NCBI RefSeq assembly: GCF_019279795.1 | Contig: NC_056727.1 | Coordinates: 1,204,127,222 to 1,204,191,221, forward strand | DNA length: 64,000 nucleotides | Reading direction: 5' to 3' | Source of the DNA: Protopterus annectens | Lineage: Eukaryota > Chordata > Ceratodontiformes > Protopteridae | Part shown: positions 37,460-49,964 of the stretch, in pieces | How positions within the stretch are numbered: position 1 is the stretch's first letter | Layout: the number at the start of each line of letters is the position of its first letter | Made by a program: the position numbers and the translations under genes | Notes under the pieces: generated by a model | The model's input: the letters and a program-made list of their open reading frames with translations, nothing else | Databases searched by the model: none | What the model was told of the DNA's origin: nothing

Positions 37460-38400
37460 TGATGTAATTTAAGAGGATATCGGAGTTTCACCAAAAGCCT
37501 TAATAAATGTAGCCTTCGTTTCTTGTTGATTTTTTATATAGTACATTACGCTTTTGTACTGAAATGTTAGAATGGCAGGGTACTTCATCTGGAACTTGAT
37601 GGATTTGTTAATTAGAAACTTGCAGTAGGGCGAGAGAGTTTGTCTTTCTTGCTTAATAGGGAATGGCAAGTCCTGAGCAAAGGTAATTTTTAAACCCCTC
37701 CAGAGCACGAACTTCTTAGATTTTGCAGCTTGAAGGATTGACTGTGCATGGGAAGCATTTATTTATTTATTTTACATTTGTTTACCGGGAGAAATCCAAC
37801 TGGATACATGTCCATTTTCAGCGAAGGCCCGGGGAGAAAAGCTCCAAAATAACAGACAAAAAACAGACAAAAAACAAACAGCAATTTTAAGTTAAGTAAT
37901 ATACATATTAGATATTGTGGATGATTAAACTAATACATGTCATTATGTGATAGGAACAAATAAAACAATGTAGTAATTATACTAATATAATTTCTATAGG
38001 TAATTTCATTTAATACATTCTACTGATAAAAATAACAAAAAAAACCTTAAGTAACCTTATGTAAATTTGTCTAGGCATATCCATTGCTTGAGATTTTCTC
38101 AGTGCTCTATGGATTCTTTCGATTGAATATGTTTGTGCAAGATCTTTGTTGTCTAGTAAGATACCAATAATTTCCTGAGCTATAGAGGACAGTTGTGATT
38201 GTTCAAACTTCTCCGGCACACCTCTGATCAGCACATTATTACGCCTTGTTCTAGCCTCCAGATCAATTATTTTTTGCTGCATTTCTTTTATCAGAGTATC
38301 ATTTGTGGAAGTATTTTTTTTGAAGTTCCTGTATTTTGATTTCATTTTCCAGTATTTTTGCATCACTTTGATCTAATCTGGTAATGATTTGTTCCAGGTT
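37460..38400 (-). pseudogene. L1 ORF1 (RNA-binding chaperone), split by a LINE-tail insertion
   Basis: 38010-38366: a coiled-coil-like segment with LIKEMQQKIIDLEARTRRNN, then VLIRGVPE, and IERIHRALRKSQAMDMPRQI, the RRM-type core of L1 ORF1 (family pattern LE.R.RRNN..IRG.PE and ERxHR). After the insertion at about 37757-38035, 37469-37708 continues with KITFAQDLPFPIKQERQTLS and FQMKYPAILTFQY, matching the C-terminal domain (QDL....KRR..L....FRYPA.L). Known: ORF1 trimers bind the element RNA. The N-terminal coiled coil upstream of 38366 is broken by stops. Confidence 0.8.
37757..38035 (-). mobile_element. LINE 3' tail insertion inside L1 ORF1
   Basis: The left edge carries TTTATTTATTTATTTTACAT, then TGTTTACCGGGAGAAATCC, AACTGGATACATG and GGCCCGGGGAGAAAAGCTCC: the inverse of the tail module at 31.9 kb. 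It separates the two conserved ORF1 domains. The right edge lies near 38035; target duplication not resolved. Confidence 0.75.
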
Positions 38401-39010
38401 GTTGCCAAAAAAGAGTTAACTTTGAAGAGAAGGTTTGTATTTCAGACTGAAGTGGTGAAACTACTGCCTTAAGATCTTCAGTTGTAAAGAGTTGCTCACC
38501 CTTATTTTTTTTTCATTTTTTCAGTTCATTTTTTTGAGGCTGCTTGGTAGTCACAGACTGTGATTTGGCTGTTTCCTGCCTTTTGGTAGATATTTCCTTT
38601 TCTTGGGAGGAGATTAGTGAAAGTCTAGTTTTTAAGGATTGTGCTTCCATTGAATCCATCTTAGAAATATTTTTATTGTATCCTCTTTTTTTCTTTACGT
38701 TCCTTTATTTGTTGTGCTTCTGTAGGTTCTTTGTATTTGCTGTCCGGCCTAGACACATATGGCTTAGAGTACTAATACCCTTTTGGATGAAGAGAGGATG
38801 TATCAGCCTTTCCAAACTGCAGTTTCACCAAAATACTTTGGAAGGTAGGTAGATTATATCCAGTATTGTTTGGCAAAACCCTTTTTTTTATCCTTTTATG
38901 ATGTGACGACAGGTGATTCAAGTAGATTATCTGATAGTGTTAAGAGCACACAGAAGACAGTGCTTCCTAGTCAACAGCCATTTTGGAATCCCATGATGGC
39001 ATTATTTTTT

Positions 39011-39780
39011 ACATCTGATGACCTTCTCCAATAGGGAATGAATGTGCTGGTAGGTTGTTGCTTCAGAGAGGAACTACTGAGTGTCCAAAGGGAGACTTGA
39101 TAGTCATGGTGATTGCCCCCCCCCCAAAAAAAAAAACACTTGCAGATTTAAGCAAGCTTTCATGTAAGTCTGCTTTAACAAATGCTCTTTCTACTGAACC
39201 ATGACATTTTGAACCTTCCAGTACACTTTAAATCCTTCATGACAAAATGGAGTCTGTGTAATAGCAGGACTCTGCCAAGCTGTAATTCCATTATATCTGT
39301 TATATGCAGCAGAACCTTGACCAGTCTAATGTGTAGATTTTCTACTTCTTATATAAAGAAATAACTTTCTACTTGTCATTGTGTTGTCTCAAAAATATCC
39401 TTTCAGTTTTCTGTTTGACTTTTATTCCAAAGATAATAACTATAAATGCTACTAGAAACCAATGCAGTGCCTTCTGATTTTGTGCTTCATTTTCACTGTT
39501 CAGCTTTGAAACTTAGAGGACTAACATGACTTTTTGCTGCTTAAAATAAAAATTGCTGGCAATTTCTTTTTGAAGTTGGAAGAATAAGTGAGTACTTTTA
39601 TTTTCATATCATTGTATTTATTCTGCTAATTTTAAAATCTAAGTTGTCAAATACATGAGCACTCAAGTTAATGTTAGAGAACTCTAAAAAAACACCTGTG
39701 AACTAGATGAACACATGTAAGAACAAGAAGTCCTTTCTGTGGAAGATAGTTTCTATGTTTCTGGCATGTGATATCCAACT
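39011..39780. other. No feature recognised
   Basis: Host-side DNA to the right of the L1 target duplication; no coding signal. Confidence 0.4.
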
Positions 39781-39802
39781 GTGTGTGTGTGTGTGTGTGT
39801 GT
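39781..39802. repeat. (GT)n microsatellite
   Basis: A short GT tract. Confidence 0.9.
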
Positions 39803-39940
39803 GGAATGGATGTGGAAGCAGAGTCTGAAGAGGATGAGGTAGGGTTTTGGAGTGCCTATACTAGCCCTGTAGTTTTGACTCTCTACACAGACTAAGTAGT
39901 GTGACCTTAATATGAAAGTGAAACTCCAAGTATCCAGAAA

Positions 39941-40212
39941 GACTTCTTCTTCTTCTTTCAGCTTTTTCCCAGTTAGGGTCACAGCAGCAACCTGTCCGCA
40001 CCACCTGATTGGTGGAGTTTTAGAGTTTTTACGGTGTCCGGCACCCCCCCTTCCCCAGCCTTCCACATACACACACGCACACACATGCACACACTCACAC
40101 CTATCCAATCAAGAGCGTCCAGTCCACTGGGATGGGGGAGATGGATATGGGAGGAAGAGGAAGGAAAAACCCACCACACCACAGGGAGGACATGCAGACT
40201 CCACACAGACTG
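39941..40212 (-). mobile_element. tRNA-derived SINE, 5'-truncated copy
   Basis: On the minus strand: GTGTGGAGTCTGCATGTCCT, then an insert of GT units, GGAAGGCTGGGGAAGG, GTTGCTGCTGTGACCCTAAC and GGGAAAAAGCTGAAAGAAG with a GAA-repeat tail at 39941. It matches the full copy at 62536-62890; the tRNA-like head is absent. Confidence 0.8.
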
Positions 40213-40300
40213 TGCAGGCAAAATGACATGATGACATAAGAATTACATACGGTTTTATAAACAGTTTGAAAACATTGCTGATGAGGAAGAGCTTTACATC

Positions 40301-40303
<3 letters not shown>

Positions 40304-40361
<58 letters not shown>
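40304..40361. repeat. (CA)n microsatellite
   Basis: A CA tract about 55 bp long, near the SINE. Confidence 0.95.
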
Positions 40362-40365
<4 letters not shown>

Positions 40366-41879
40366 TATCTGAAAAATTTCCGGAAAAAATTCAGTCCTGT
40401 ACATCTCAGCTTCAAGTGGCACTGTAAAGTGAATATAGTCTGAAAGTAAAAATCACAGCATTCAGAAAGATTATGTAGGCTACGTGACTGGACGAGTTAT
40501 ATAGAATATTCGGTATTGTGGCTTTATAAAATATCTCGTATAGATTTCTGATTAGGATTTTTGAAATCATTGAGCTCTGCTGTTGTACATGATGAAATAT
40601 GTTCTGATATGGCCTGAAGTTCGCTGTTAGAAGTCCATAAGAAGTTGAATATGTTCATATACATGAATTTCTATGCACATAAACAAGTCTTGTAACAGCA
40701 GTTCTTTGACGATGTTTACGTCTATTAGAATAAGTTAATGGCAATGATGATGCAGAACACAGACATTTTTTTCTGAGATAATGTGGTTTACTTATTGCTG
40801 TGTTTGTTACTGTGAGTTACAGTGTTCTTCCAATTATTTCATCCCTTCACCTGTCACAATGTTTTAGTGTAATATGAAAAAAATCTGCATTTTTATAGGA
40901 CAAGAAATTATGAAAAAAAAGTTTAATTAAAGTGATGACAGAAATCATTATTTTTCCATTAAGTACTGCTGACACAGCTTTATGAGGTGCAATACCTATA
41001 ATAAAATATTCAGATAACTGCAGTTCATTGCATTCCAGGATCTACAAATGCTACAGAACTTTTTTGTATTTTTATAATTGCTTATACTGACTTGTAAGGA
41101 CTCCTGGAAATGAAACTGCATAAACCTAAGAGAAAGAAATCCTATGCAGTAAACTACTTCCTACAGTAATGGTCTGAAGAGGGAGGAAGAATGTTTATTA
41201 CTTTCACAGATCTGTAACAGCAATCATACCCCCACAAACACACAGAAGACATATGCTACTTTACATATACATTGTACTGTCCTTCACAGAAAATGTTATC
41301 ACTTGCTGTACTGAGTAGGTATCAGGATTTTTATCAAAAAATGTGTACTTTAGAAATATGAAAATGTTTTTACATGTTAAGAGTGTAACTTGTTGCATTC
41401 ATTTGATTGTTTATGTACTGCCCTGAAATCTTGACATATGTTGTGTCATAAGATTACGCATAACTATGCCATCTGCAACAGAGAGCCTGCACTGCTAGGA
41501 AATAAAACAAGTAGTCCACATTTTCTACAAGTATGAATCCATTACTCCTCAACTAGAAGAATAGTAAAGATATCAGCTGATAACATATAATACTGGCACG
41601 ATTTGCTATTTCTAGAAGTGCTAGATACAAAGACCTCAGTATTTGACTTAATAGGGAAGGAGGCAGTACCCTTGATCACACAACAGGGTGACCTTGAGAA
41701 AACTCCTGAGTTAGCTAATTTTTCAGGTAAGTTGGTTACATTTCTAAAAGGCACAACAGAATAACTATATTTTCAGCAGAGCAATGGAAAATGTAGCTAT
41801 TGTTATACGAGAAGACTGAAAAAGGCATACCTGTGAGTCACTAATGGCTCTGCCATAGCACATGTTCATTGTGAAGATG
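40362..41879. other. No feature recognised
   Basis: AT-rich DNA with short open frames only. Confidence 0.4.
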
Positions 41880-42062
41880 TCATGTTGCTGTGAGTTTCAT
41901 CATTATGTATCATATTGTGAGAGGCTGTGGTACACTTTTTGGGGATTTTCCATTTTTCTCTACTGTGGTGTGACTGTGGAGTTAGTATAAATAATTTCAG
42001 TGGGGTGGGGTAATTGCACCCCCCCTTGCAACTTTTTTGTTCTGTTTCCATACATTTTTTCA
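41880..42062 (+). mobile_element. Diverged C-rich-core MITE fragment, member 3
   Basis: CTACTGTGGTGTGACTGTGG, AGTTAGTATAAATAATTTC and GTAATTGCACCCCCCCTTGC parallel the right half of the element at 23880-24000 (CACTGTAGCGCGATCTTGG, AGTTGGCATATTTAAGTAG, C-rich block). It is too diverged to define ends. Confidence 0.45.
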
Positions 42063-42179
42063 CTCACCATTTTCAAATTTACATTTTCAGTAAATGCAAA
42101 GCCAAAAAGGTATCATCTTCTGCTCATAAGTAAACCCTGAAGAAATGCTGCAATTCCTCTCCATACTTTGAGTTACAAA

Positions 42180-43091
42180 ATGACTGAATGGAAAACATAA
42201 GGAAGGTTAGAGAGGAAGTAGTACACCAACTGCTGATTCTCAAGCACTTCAGATACCTAGGTATGGGATTAGCACACAGTCATGGGCTTGGAATACACCT
42301 AGGAATGGACAACACTAAAGTACAGATCCTGACAAGGTTTAAAGTACCAGGAATAATGAAAGAAATTGTGATGCTCAGAGTGACAGAAGACAGATCCAAA
42401 TCCAGATTTTAAAACTCTGACTCCAATGCACATCAAAGAGATGCCATTTGAATGTTCTGTAATGAATATTGTTGTTGAGACACTAGTAAAAAGCAGCAAT
42501 GGGTTTCAACATTTTAGTTATTTTGGACTATGCAATTGAATACCTTGAAGCTTATCCTCTTATGTGATGCTAGTGCCAGTCTATAGCACAGTCTTTTATT
42601 TTCCAGACTAGGAGTATCAAAAGAAATATTCACTGATCATGGAACTTCTTTTATGACCAGAATGCAGCACCTGATGTGCCAATGCTATAAAGTCAAGTAA
42701 CTAAAAACCTTAATCCATCATCCCCAAATGGTAGTCTGGTGAAGTGTTTTAACTGAACACAGACATCCATGCTAATATAAGTTATCAAGAAGGATAGCAA
42801 AAACTGGGACCAGTTAATACCACAACTTTTGTCTTCCCCTACAAGAATGCTACAAGCTTCAACAGGGTTCACTCCTTTGAGTTAACGCATGGCAGGCATT
42901 TTACAGATTACATAATGCCCAAGACATTTGGGAAGAAGAGAAAACCCCATTTAAAAGTGTCATAGAATACAACACCAACTTGCAAGACATGCTGAAACTG
43001 ATAGTGCCCACATTATGGGAATACATGGAAATAGCCCAAACAGCAAGACAAATGGTGTTAGTGGAAATGCAAAAAAGACAGACTTTGCAGG
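42180..43091 (+). pseudogene. Ty3/Gypsy integrase, degenerate
   Basis: Plus-strand translation shows AHSHGLGIHLGMDNTKVQIL (42270-42330), resembling the His pair of the zinc-binding N-terminal domain; QHFLVILDYAIEYLEAYPL near 42510-42560, the first catalytic Asp block; then IFTDHGTSFMTRMQHLMCQC near 42630-42690, the second Asp block; and a C-terminal part with NAWQAFYRLHNAQ and YNTNLQDMLKLIVPTLWEYM to 43080. Stops and shifts are frequent and the usual final Glu block (HPQ.....E) is mutated. No LTRs are seen. The copy is cut on the right by the tail of CR1 copy e at 43092. Function in the family: insertion of element DNA. Confidence 0.8.
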
Positions 43092-44462
43092 TTCATAGGT
43101 ACATAAAAGAGTATTAGGATAACTGCCCTTATGGACTATTTTAAGCCTAACTGAATAGCCCATTAGTTCAAATCTCCTGTACCCAATTCCAAGGTCTACA
43201 CTTATATACTACCCATAAAATACCACTGAGTATTTATATGGGCCATATTGTCAAAGTAGCATTTAGGTACTGCCTCTGTCCATAAGTAGTCCAGATGAAG
43301 ACTTGGAATGAATTTTCTTATCCCCACCCAAAGATTCAGGTTACACTTGAATAGAGACAGGGATGGACTTTGCTTTACATGGATGGGGAATCTATTCCAG
43401 AGTTATGGTAATCTCTGACAAATGTACAGATCTCTCCAAACTGCTCTATTCACGTTGCAGAAGTGGTTTAGGTCCCTGGAACAAGTATTTCTGATACTAT
43501 CTGACTTGCAGATGTGCATAACATTCATAAGTATTAGCTAAGAGGATGCTTTATAAGCTAGACACAGGTCCTCTCTCGGCAGTCTGATGGATACTGAATA
43601 TAGTGACAGTGCCTTGAGGTGGTCAGTGTGAGATATGTAATTTGGGCCCTGTATTCTCTCTGTAATGAACCTCTGTGGGCACTCGAGTTGTTGCTTATGC
43701 CTGGCCAGGTATATGCCAATGAGGTCATTATACTCAGTGATTGGACTGCCAAGATAAAGGGGAACAATGACATCCCTGGACCTGGAAGTTCTCCCTTTGC
43801 TTATAAGCTGCACAATACAGAAGAACATTCTTACCACTCTGGGCATATATAGGTCGAATTATAGGTCACTGTTCACATATGTTCCCAAAATCTCGAAATA
43901 TAGGACTAAGTCTTAGGGGCATATCATCACTGAAGTAATTTTCTGGAGTAATAGATTTTCCACAGGATGCAACAATGCACTGTTGGGCATGTAGCTTTAG
44001 TCTATGGTTCTGTTATTAGTTATTTGTTTGAGATTAGCTTTCCTGCAGAATGGCTGGCTCATTCTGGGAATCAATAACTGCTCCTAACTTCCAGTTACCT
44101 CCAGTCTTTGTTAGCCAAAGCCCCTTGCTGTTTGCCTTTACTTCAGAGAAGTAGATGCCAAATAGAAGAGGTCCCAGGTCCTAGCTCTGAAATACACAAT
44201 TTGTCACTGGTCTTTTTGTGGAGGTAGCTTCCCCTATCTTGACCTCCTTAGTCCTATATGTGATACAGTTAGCAATCCAGAAAGTGATATAGAGGTTTAT
44301 TCTTGTTGGGTAAGCTTCTCCACAATGTTTGAGTGATGTACTGTGCCAGAGAATTTGGCCAGTCTTGGTAGGTGGTGTGCATCTTGCCTTCATCCACTGC
44401 TTTAGTGACATTTTTGAAGAAGTCTTCTGGGCTGAGTAAGCAAGACCTACCTCTGATGAACC

Positions 44463-45898
44463 TCTCTAACAACTCCACTGACCTACATTCTCTCACACAG
44501 ACTTCCTTTAATATCAACGAACACTGGTTAACTGACAACTAACTAATCCTTAACGCAAAGAAAACCAAACTCCTCCTTTTCTTCCCCAAATCTTTATCCC
44601 ACCTTAAAATATCTTTCAGTCTCTCTTTACTTGACAGCACCACTATCTATGCAGACTCTGCTACAAAACTTCAAGGAATTACTATTGACGACCAACTGAA
44701 ATTTGGTCATCACATCCTACAGTCCATCAAAAAGAGCAATCAAAAACTAGGTTTGCTGTATAGACACAAAAGATTCTTAACTAACACTGCTAGGACCTCA
44801 CTTGCCCAAGCCTATCTCCTCCCCTGCCTACTCTACTCTTCCCCTATATTCACCCACATCCAAGCAAATCTCCTAACCAAACTAGAACAAATTTATAACC
44901 GGATAGCCAGTTTTGCCTGTAATCTCCCCTACAAATCCCATCACTGTCTCGCACTAAAAAAACTTCACTGGCTTGAGTTCCCACAACTACTCCAACTTTC
45001 ACAGCTACAAATTGCACATTCTCATTTCTACAAACCTGAAAACTGTCCCTCCCTGTCCACCCTCCTATCCCTGTACAAACCTGCGCATTCTCTCTGTAGC
45101 ACTAACCAAGCACTACTGAACACCTACAAGTGCAGCAAAACTATAGGCAGGTTACTTTACAAATGCTCCATATCTCAAACCTGGGACAACCCCCCATCTA
45201 ACATATGACATATCCAATCTTTGCTCCTCTTCAAAAAAGAACTGAAAAAATACCTAGCCAACTCTCCCTCCTGCAACTGCCACCACCCCACCTAATCTGC
45301 CACTACCACACCAGAACTATTCCCTTCAAACATTATATATATTTACAATCCTGTGACTCCATAGCTACACCACTGAGCACTCTTAAAAACTAAACTTTCC
45401 TCCCAACTTTGCCCCCCTATTTTACTTATTTCCCTGGCCACCCCAACTCTTTCCTCCTCACTTCCTTCTCCCCACTCTAACTTTACCACCTCTCCTTCCT
45501 CTCCACCCACTATAACTGACACAACTGCCATTATTTGCTATTCTCTGTCTCTTCAATTATTGATTCATTCTTCTCTGCACCCCACTTACTATTCTTCTGT
45601 TTTATTCCACCAACTGTACCTCTATCATTTTGTTGTAGTACACTCACAAAATGTGTTCTTTTAATGATTTCTACAAGGCATTAATTGTTACTCACATTTC
45701 TTTTTATCTTGTCCTTTTTTATGTTTTTAAACTTGCAATGTAACTTGGTTTTGTTATGATATATGTGTATTATTTTTGGCATCATCTTTTTTATCATGTG
45801 TTTGTGGAGCTTTTCTCCTCGTGTCTCCACTGAAAATGGGCCCCCAGCCCAGTAGACTAATCCCATTAACAAAGGACAGATAAATAAAATAAATAAAT
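44463..45898 (+). mobile_element. Non-CR1 LINE, 5'-truncated, 1.4 kb, with 7-bp target duplication
   Basis: ATGAACC lies at 44456-44462 and 45899-45905. The insert contains the last part of an RT (44543-45208), a pyrimidine-rich 3' UTR and the conserved tail (GTGGAGCTTTTCTCC, CTCCACTGAAAATGGGCCCC, then AAATA units to 45898). It shows which LINE family owns the tail module found elsewhere in the window. Confidence 0.85.
44543..45280 (+). pseudogene. LINE RT thumb and C-terminus, clade uncertain
   Basis: The frame is open from 44543 to the stop at 45206-45208, then shifts. It starts LILNAKKTKLLLFFPK, has LQGITIDDQLKFGHHI (44670-44715), AYLLPCLLYSSPIF (44810) and LKKLHWLEFPQ (44955), and after the shift SLLLFKKELKKYLANSP (45215). 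Such L.I.LD..L.F..HI and FK..LK.YL patterns occur in LINE RT thumbs of the L2/CR1/I group. Catalytic residues lie upstream and are absent. Clade cannot be settled without a tree. Confidence 0.65.
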
Positions 45899-46702
45899 AT
45901 GAACCCAAAGTGGAAAAGGTCCATTGTTTGGAGGTTCCCTATGTCCTTATTGATTAAATATATGATAAGTCTTTCCATGGACTTACAGATGATGTTGATC
46001 AGACTAATGGGTCAGTAATTACCCAGGTAGGTGAATGGCCCTCCTTGTGTAATGTATAACCATTGCTGTCCTCCATTCACTTTTACAATGTCTGTGTGGA
46101 AGACTGGAAGATGAGGTTGAAGAGCATTATTATGGATGTAGATAAATCATGCTTTAGGATATTCAAGATACATCCTGGGATATTGTCCAGGCCAGCTAAT
46201 GCAGTATTCCTAGCCTTTGACAGTGCTTTCAGGACTGGGCCCCAGGTGAAGGCTGTGAGGTATCAGATACTGGATTTACTTGTGAAATAATAAAGAGTGA
46301 CGTTGGAGATTAATTTATCAGCTAGTAGGTTTTCTGTCTCATTCACAATCAAGTCAGTACATTGTTTCAGCTCTTTGGGTTGTGAATATAGTTAAAGAAG
46401 ACTTTAGGATTGTTCTTTGCATTGGTGGCTATTTTGACCTCAAATGTGGCTTTGTTGGTTTTAATTAAACTCCTGAGTTGCTTATTTACTCTAATTATGA
46501 TTGATCTAGCCTGCTGTAGGTTATTCTTCTAACATTTGGCTATAATTCCTTTTAATGTAAAGCATTTTTATACTGTGGTTCTACCAGGGAGGTTTATTTT
46601 GGGGGTTTGACCAACATTTATTCCTACAGGGTACAATTTCTTCTATGCACTTATTGACATGCTGGTACAAGTAAATGGTATAGGTTTCTGCATACAAACT
46701 GT

Positions 46703-48000
46703 CTACAAGGACAGGTTTCTTTTTATGGCCATGTCCCATGCCATCAAAACTAGCCTGCACAGTTGGTAGGACATGGAGCCCCTCCACTGTATGTTGATGT
46801 ACCACATGATAGAGGTGTTGCCTGTGAATATTTTCAGTGGGCCTGGGCTCCAAAGGTAAGATATCACCAGTAGGGCTTGAAGAAGGGCTTCCATCTCCTT
46901 TACATTGATGTGTTCCGTGATCTCCCTGAAGGACAACTCTCCCTGATAACTGTGGAGCCTGCTCATGCACACCAGTCCAGGTTGGATGAGTCTATATGGA
47001 GGTCCAAGATGGGTGTGGTTCGTGGGAAGGGAACTCCTGTATTGAGTTTTACCTGAGAGATCCACCATTGCATCATCTTCTTTAGAAAGGGCAAAATATG
47101 AATTTGAAAGCTCAGAAGGTGAGAGTTTTGAGACCAAAGGACTTCAAATATCACTGCATCTTCCTCGTTTGAAATCTGCATAAGGCAACATCAGAATTGT
47201 GACTGCCATGTACTCTGGGGCTCTTGCAATCTCTCTTGCTGATGTCATAGATATAGGAAGTAAGGACTGTAACTAACTGGTCAGGGACAGAACTTTCTCT
47301 TGAAGGAGGAAGGCTGTCATTGACTGGGTGTTTAGTCTGTAACACAGCAAGATTATATCTTAGGATGGTATCAGTGAAGAATTCCTCAGGTTGAGAATGA
47401 ATTCAAGTCTCTCTAGGAGAGACATAGTGAAGTGAGATGTAATAACAGAATTTACCAGAATGAGGCCTGGATTAGAAGGCTGCCCAGGGAGGGGGAAATT
47501 TGTATTCCCTGGGTTCTGCAAAAGTTAATAGCCAGTGTTATGCACTTTATGTAAACTCTGAAAAGTGTAGACAATCCAAAGGGTAAAGCAGAGAACTGAA
47601 AGTGTGATATAGAGACAGAAAACCTGAGGAATATCCCAGCAGACAAGGTGTATAGTGACATGCAAGTATACGTCCTTCAGGTCTAGGGTGACTAGGAAAG
47701 CCTGAGGAAGGAATAAGGGAAGAAAGGTCCAAAGAGAGAGTGTCCTGAAAGATGAAACTTTTAAAAAGGCGTTGAGATATGACAAATCCTGAATGGGCCA
47801 CTATGTTCCTTCTTCCCTGGGCACAAGGAAGAGTCTCAGGTAGAAAATGTTTCCCTAGTTTTGGGGAGGAATGGTTCAATAGTCAGGAGAGAAGGTCCTG
47901 AACCAAGGGGGATGAGATGAGATTGACTTGGAGACAGGAAGAAACTCCCTTTGAAGCAGGTTGTTCTCTTCAAGACATTATGTAGCCATCTTGTATGATG
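46703..48000 (-). pseudogene. DIRS-like RT and RNase H, degenerate
   Basis: RT: VLSIIQDGYIMS near 47985 (family: WVL.II..GY...F), LVTLDLKDVYLHVTIH at 47690-47650 (first catalytic Asp block, LDLKDAYLH type), HFQFSALPFGLSTLFRVYIK at 47600-47550. The YxDD block near 47500 reads in a shifted frame with GIQISPSLGS. RNase H: KEMEALLQALLVISY (46900) and NTSIMWYINIQWRGSMSYQL (46820-46760), the D/T-N-T....Y.N.QGG.RS segment. Stops throughout. Confidence 0.75.
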
Positions 48001-49720
48001 GACAAGACCCAATTTGTAATGATGCAGTTCCAGTCTAGGAGGGACACACTGAGTCTTGGACAAAGGGACGTTTGGGCTGAGAAGGGATGGAGGAAGCAGA
48101 TAACAGTCAGAATTGTTTTTTTTTTCTGAGAAAGGGGCTTTTCCAGATTTGGATTCCTGCTGTAGTTTCTCCTGATATTTTTGTTTGTTTTTACCCTTCT
48201 GATAATTTTGTTCCCTATGAATAAAGGTAAGTTTGGAAGAATAATTTCTTTGGTATCTAGTGAATGCTGTAAAAAATCTGTTTGAAATCTTGCATGATTT
48301 TCCCCTTTCCTGCAGTGGTTTAAAGAGTTCAGTAGCAGAATGGCCAAACACAAGGTCCCTATAAAGAAGGAGTACACAAGCTTGGCTTTGACATCTTGAG
48401 AAAGGGGATAAAGGTGAAGCCAAGAAAACCTGTGGATGACCATACCAGTGGCTGCAGCACTAGATGAAGCCTTTGCAGGATCACAGCTTCATTTTAAGGA
48501 GTGTCTGACCACTTGGTTGGCATTGCTGAGCATACACAGAGCCTAGAATTTGGGTTCAGAATCCTCAAAATCAGTGAGAGACGTATTCAGGTATCCTAGC
48601 ATAGATAACATATATTTAGTCTATATAACAGATATTTAGTCACCTGTGTTTGGTAGTTTAGGTGTATAAATGTCAGGGTGGCAGATACAGGCTTTTCTTA
48701 CCATACCTGCCTATGGCCCTACTTGCTCTATCAGATTGCAGTACACTGGATGCAGGCATGAATTTAGTGGGCTTATCTGTATTGAGAAAATGGTCTATTA
48801 CAGAATTTTTGTAAAGGAATTTTATCTCCTCTGGGACCTTGTAGAACCCATCTGGTTTCTGGTGGCTGCATCTGTGTCAATAAATGTAGAGGAAAAGCAT
48901 CCACAAAGCTTTCTATGTCAAGGGGGACAGTTAAAGGTTTAGGGGTACCCTACTTCCAATAATTCAAAGTAACTTTTCTGTACATCTATGACATGTTTAG
49001 TGCCCCACTCAAAGGGTTGTCTCATTCTGGTGGTAGTTTCACCAAAGGAAATCTCTTAAAAGTATGGAATGTGGCAACAAGTATCCTCATCATCTGATGC
49101 CAGTTGTCCTGGAGAATGCACTTTGGAGGAATAAGTAAGTGATATTTCCTCTAAATCTGATTCATCCTCCTCCTTTGAAAAGGAGTAATGCTGCCCTTTA
49201 AAGATGAGAGGCAGGTGAAAGAGAAGAGAGAAGGAAAGGAGGCTTCAAGGACAAGATGGCCTTGTATAGGCCATGATAAAAAATTCTGCCATTCATTCTC
49301 ATGGAATGTCTGCAGGGAAGAATCAAGTTTAGTCTTTTGTTTCTTACTCGTTGGTGGGACATCAGCTTTAATAAAGTGTGATGGTGAAGAATTTTAGTGG
49401 GCCTTGACAATGGAGTCTCTAACTAATATCTGAGGTATGCCGTCCAATCCCATAAATAATTACCCTGGGTTTCCCTTCTTTCCCATAGCAATGGGAGTTT
49501 CAGTCTCACTGGACATCCAAGTAGGACATGCCATACCAACCTCTGGTGGGGTCACAGTAGCAGGTGTCTCACAAGGACTCGGATGTACCATGGATTTCTG
49601 CTGCATCCCAACATGGACATGTAAGTTGGACTGGGCAACCAAAGTTTCTGGTTTTTAATTTTTTTCTTCTTCTTAAATGCAAGCAGGATTTCAGAGGCTG
49701 AGGAGTCTGCCATCTTGCTA
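48000..49720 (-). pseudogene. DIRS-like Gag, degenerate
   Basis: Identified by position upstream of RT and by HRFSWLHLYPLSQDVKAKLV near 48420-48370, equivalent to the RHAWLKEQPLPDHVKSKILD block in the second DIRS-like element at 55760-55700. A lysine-rich segment follows (48260-48130). The N-terminal part (48.45-49.7 kb) has many stops and no clear motif beyond the start near 49710. Confidence 0.6.
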
Positions 49721-49964
49721 TGCCACAAGAAGCTTGATATATTGGGTCACCAAACAGGTACTCAGAGAAGCTAGTCTAGTTCTAAGAGTTTTAGGTATGA
49801 ACGATTTGCAAATCTTACAACTATGAAGATCATACTCAGCCTCTAAACAAAACAAACACTGACAGAGAAGTCTTTGTAGGGGATGTGCCTTCCAAAGTCA
49901 CACTTCCCTCTCTTAGATGACACGAACAAATCTTTTAGCAAAAAGCAAGCAAAAAGAAGGTTCT

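Larger units (their letters stand above)
43538..46060 (-). pseudogene. CR1 ORF2 RT, two halves (copy e)
   Basis: Upstream half: a VERLIIYLINKDIGNL-like fingers block and LFHFGF at 45.9-45.98 kb. Downstream half: FIRGRSCLLSPEDFFKNVTK (44430), a shifted palm, and the thumb with MPRVVRMFFCIVQLISKGRT and YLARHKQQLECPQRFITERI (43840-43640). The ADD region near 44100 is damaged. Multiple stops. Confidence 0.75.
43092..46690 (-). mobile_element. CR1 LINE, copy e, interrupted by a second LINE
   Basis: The minus strand begins in the linker region (about 46690, ending ..KPPW; YQHVNKCIEEIVPCRNK at 46640), passes the fingers and ends at a GGTTCATAGGTACAT-type tail (43092). It is split at the GF(I)RGRSCLL motif by a plus-strand LINE at 44463-45898 flanked by ATGAACC on both sides. 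The left end of the DIRS-like element at about 46700 abuts it. Confidence 0.85.
46700..49740 (-). mobile_element. DIRS-like retroelement, 3'-truncated
   Basis: The minus strand from about 49740: a Gag-like start (MADSSASEILLAFKKKKK near 49710), Gag C-terminal part with WLHLYPLSQDVKAKLVYS (48400), RT (47.45-48.0 kb) and RNase H (46.7-47.14 kb). It ends at 46700 against CR1 copy e, so the recombinase and terminal repeats are missing. Domain order is as in the longer element at 52-57.5 kb. Confidence 0.75.

Noticed and set aside
46581-46970. Open frame of 129 codons as a novel protein
   Set aside because: It crosses the CR1-DIRS junction and joins unrelated fragments.
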